A DNA stretch of 15,578 bases, from contig LKNH01000029.1 in NCBI GenBank assembly GCA_001564135.1, positions 1 through 15,578 on the forward strand, written 5' to 3'. Shown one piece after another: positions 14,273 through 15,578 of this stretch; position 1 is the stretch's first letter, and the number at the start of each line of letters is the position of its first letter. The notes beneath the pieces are model-generated. The model had not been told where the DNA came from, searched no databases, and saw only the letters and a list, made by a program, of their open reading frames with translations. The position numbers and the translations under genes are program-made. This DNA is from Halobacteriaceae archaeon Tc-Br11_E2g27. Its GTDB lineage: Archaea > Halobacteriota > Halobacteria > Halobacteriales > Haloarculaceae.

Positions 14273-14296
14273 TCCTTGTGTGTTATAAGCTAACAT

Positions 14297-14980
14297 ATGA
14301 GATTCGTTATCGTTGGCGCAGGTCGGGTGGGACTCCGGACTGCACGCGCCATCGTCGAGAGTGGACACGACGTGGTTATCGTCGAGCAGGACACTGCTGC
14401 TGTCGAACGGGCACGCAACGACGGGTTTGAGGTTGTCGAAGGTGATGGGTCGCGGGAATCGACACTCACTGTTGCGGGGCTGGAGCAGGCAGACGCACTC
14501 GGAGCACTTTCCGGCGACCTCAACGTCAACTTTGCTGCCTGTACGATTGCCAACCACCATGGTTGTCGCACAGTGATGCGGATTGATGATGGCCACCGGG
14601 AGACGGTCTACCGTGAGTACGTTAGCGAAGTCGATGAGGTCATCTATCCGGAACGACTCGGCGCAATCGCCGCAAAGAACGCCCTCCTCGGCGGTAACAG
14701 CCGCGCAATCGCGGATATCGAGCGAAACCTGCAACTTATCGAATTTGCCATTACTGACAGCGCGCCGATGCACGGCTACACCCTCTCGGAGCTAGAACTC
14801 CCTGGACCGTCGCGTCTCGTTGCCTTTGGGTCACATGATGAAACGCTCCGGGTCCCCAACTCCGATGATACACTTGACGCTGGTGACAGACTTGTTGTCC
14901 TTGCTGACTCCAACGTGTTGAGGGACGTACGACAGTTACTTGTCGGGGAGGAGACAACTGCGGCCGTTGGAGGTGCCTAA
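14297..14980 (+). CDS. TrkA/RCK potassium uptake regulatory protein
   Basis: This 227-residue protein has the two-domain TrkA layout. The N-terminal Rossmann RCK_N domain (about 1-125) carries the nucleotide-binding loop G-A-G-R-V-G at 7-12 and an acidic residue at the end of the second strand (V-I-V-E-Q-D near 27-32), which fits NAD(H) binding. The C-terminal RCK_C domain covers about 145-217, including D-A-G-D-R-L-V-V-L-A. Such proteins assemble on the cytoplasmic side of Trk/Ktr-type potassium transporters or channels and gate them by ligand. No membrane subunit (TrkH) lies in the window. Potassium is central to haloarchaeal osmotic balance, but specificity cannot be read from the sequence. 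Its stop is two bases before the next gene's ATG, and the next Shine-Dalgarno site lies within its own last codons. Confidence 0.93.
   Translation: MRFVIVGAGRVGLRTARAIVESGHDVVIVEQDTAAVERARNDGFEVVEGDGSRESTLTVAGLEQADALGALSGDLNVNFAACTIANHHGCRTVMRIDDGHRETVYREYVSEVDEVIYPERLGAIAAKNALLGGNSRAIADIERNLQLIEFAITDSAPMHGYTLSELELPGPSRLVAFGSHDETLRVPNSDDTLDAGDRLVVLADSNVLRDVRQLLVGEETTAAVGGA
14969..14975 (+). promoter_or_regulatory. Shine-Dalgarno site for the Lrp/AsnC-domain gene
   Basis: GGAGGTG seven bases before ATG 14983 is a full match to the anti-Shine-Dalgarno end of archaeal 16S rRNA. It lies inside the end of the TrkA gene, so the two are translated from one mRNA. Confidence 0.7.
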
Positions 14981-14982
14981 AC

Positions 14983-15213
14983 ATGGTCAAAGCATATATC
15001 ATGGTGACTGCTCATACCGGCGAGGCTGACCGACTCAAGGAGGCTATCGAAGCTATCGATGGTGTCGAGCGGGCGCATATCGTTGCCGGCGATGTCGACA
15101 TCATCGCGGTTGCAAACGTCGAGACGCCCGCCGGCGTGAAAGCTATCGCTGCAACGGAAATTCAGTCGATAGATGGCGTCGGTAACACGCAGACCTACAT
15201 TGCCATGGACTAA
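14983..15213 (+). CDS. Stand-alone Lrp/AsnC ligand-binding (RAM) domain protein
   Basis: This 76-residue protein consists only of the alpha/beta ligand-binding domain of Lrp/AsnC regulators: V-K-A-Y-I-M-V-T at 2-9, G-D-V-D-I-I-A-V at 36-43 and a final T-Q-T-Y-I-A-M. The helix-turn-helix DNA-binding half is absent, and there is no upstream frame that could supply it. Such single-domain proteins form dimers or octamers and bind amino acids or other small ligands. Its gene starts two bases after the TrkA gene stop with a strong Shine-Dalgarno site. Tight coupling suggests that it acts with the RCK protein, perhaps as a second sensory subunit; this is inference. It converges on the last gene with a two-base gap. 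Confidence 0.92.
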   Translation: MVKAYIMVTAHTGEADRLKEAIEAIDGVERAHIVAGDVDIIAVANVETPAGVKAIAATEIQSIDGVGNTQTYIAMD

Positions 15214-15215
15214 CG

Positions 15216-15578
15216 CTACATCATTGTCACGGAAATTACCACTGCCGTTGCCCCTGCAAGCAGTATCCAGACCGGTCGGTTCCAGTCATAGATTCGCCGA
15301 CCACGGTAACACTGGAACGGTGTCAGGACGAAAAGCAGGTCGACGATAAGAAGCGAAAATCCGATAAACTGTATCGCTCCTGCAGTTGATGCCCCGATGA
15401 TTGTCGGAAACAGTTCGGGTGCCTGTCCTGCGGCGACCACAATCCAGAGTGTGAGCACTGCTGAGATGGCTGCGGCCGGACCAATCCGCAGGAGCGTTTC
15501 AGCATACCGCCACTCGTTGCTTGCAGGATAGCGGTCCCCAGTAGTCGGAAAGAATATCCCTAGGACGGCCCCGAGCGC
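15216..15578 (-). CDS. Multi-spanning membrane protein, 5' end outside window
   Basis: An open minus-strand frame runs from the right edge to a stop at 15216-15218, giving the last 120 residues. The internal GTG at 15458 is not the start, because the frame stays open to the edge. It has three or four hydrophobic segments and ends with T-P-F-Q-C-Y-R-G-R-R-I-Y-D-W-N-R-P-V-W followed by a hydrophobic helix. That block resembles, from memory, the P-F-x-P-L-D-G-x-K-V-x-x-W-N region of archaeal M50 site-2 proteases, but the metal-binding Asp of the DG motif would be Arg here. It may thus be an inactive relative, or unrelated. The HExxH motif, if any, would be outside the window. Confidence 0.6.
   Translation of the reverse strand, partial: ALGAVLGIFFPTTGDRYPASNEWRYAETLLRIGPAAAISAVLTLWIVVAAGQAPELFPTIIGASTAGAIQFIGFSLLIVDLLFVLTPFQCYRGRRIYDWNRPVWILLAGATAVVISVTMM

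Noticed and set aside
14281..14295. Small inverted repeat TGTTA-TAAGC-TAACA directly before the TrkA gene start.
   Set aside because: Five-base arms are common by chance, and there is no DNA-binding regulator in the operon to link to it.
15268..15310. A stretch with ACCGGTCGG and later CCGACC that looks like the ends of element A.
   Set aside because: It lies inside the coding frame of the truncated membrane protein (Y-D-W-N-R-P), the match is short, there is no TA-flanked inverted repeat of proper length, and the protein pattern explains it.

Overview
The window looks like a chromosomal segment of a haloarchaeon (class Halobacteria). The evidence is a set of strongly acidic proteins, a Tat-exported halocyanin, the archaeal-type tRNA amidotransferase subunit GatD, PdxS, a DUF1405 membrane protein, and many genes with an AT-rich TATA-like box about 25-32 bases before the ATG and no leader, as is usual for haloarchaeal leaderless mRNAs. 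The base composition is only moderately GC-rich by eye, so a lower-GC lineage or an uncultured species is possible; the species cannot be named from this sequence.

Layout, left to right: a truncated TPR protein gene (minus) diverges from thpR (plus). thpR converges on a large membrane protein gene with a Gln/Tyr-rich tail (minus), which lies downstream of an MscS-type channel gene (minus). The channel gene diverges from a halocyanin gene (plus) across a control region holding a perfect 15-base inverted repeat. Halocyanin converges on pdxS (minus). Then come a DUF1405 gene (plus), gatD and a GNAT acetyltransferase gene overlapping as ATGA (plus), and an unrecognised 159-residue protein (minus). 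A plus-strand gene follows for a membrane protein built from three tandem copies of one two-helix module. A two-gene operon (minus) encodes a zinc-ribbon/FHA protein and a six-helix membrane protein with a charged tail. A TrkA/RCK protein gene and a stand-alone Lrp/AsnC ligand-binding domain gene (plus) come next, and a 5'-truncated membrane protein gene (minus) ends the window. Coding density is very high and two convergent pairs overlap at their stop codons. No tRNA, rRNA, CRISPR array or transposase gene was seen.

The most striking non-coding content is a pair of short inverted-repeat elements that appear to be non-autonomous transposons (MITEs). A 74-base element occurs at 7054-7127 and again at 9896-10051. 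The second copy is interrupted by a different 80-base palindromic element flanked by TA duplications, so copy 1 is an empty site that proves the insertion within this one window. Copy 1 also supplies the last codons and stop of the DUF1405 gene.

The most interesting protein content is the triplicated-module membrane protein, the FHA/zinc-ribbon operon whose membrane partner ends in a candidate phospho-threonine tail, and the Gln/Tyr-rich cytoplasmic tail on the 581-residue membrane protein. Functional links between genes are inferred from gene order and motifs only.
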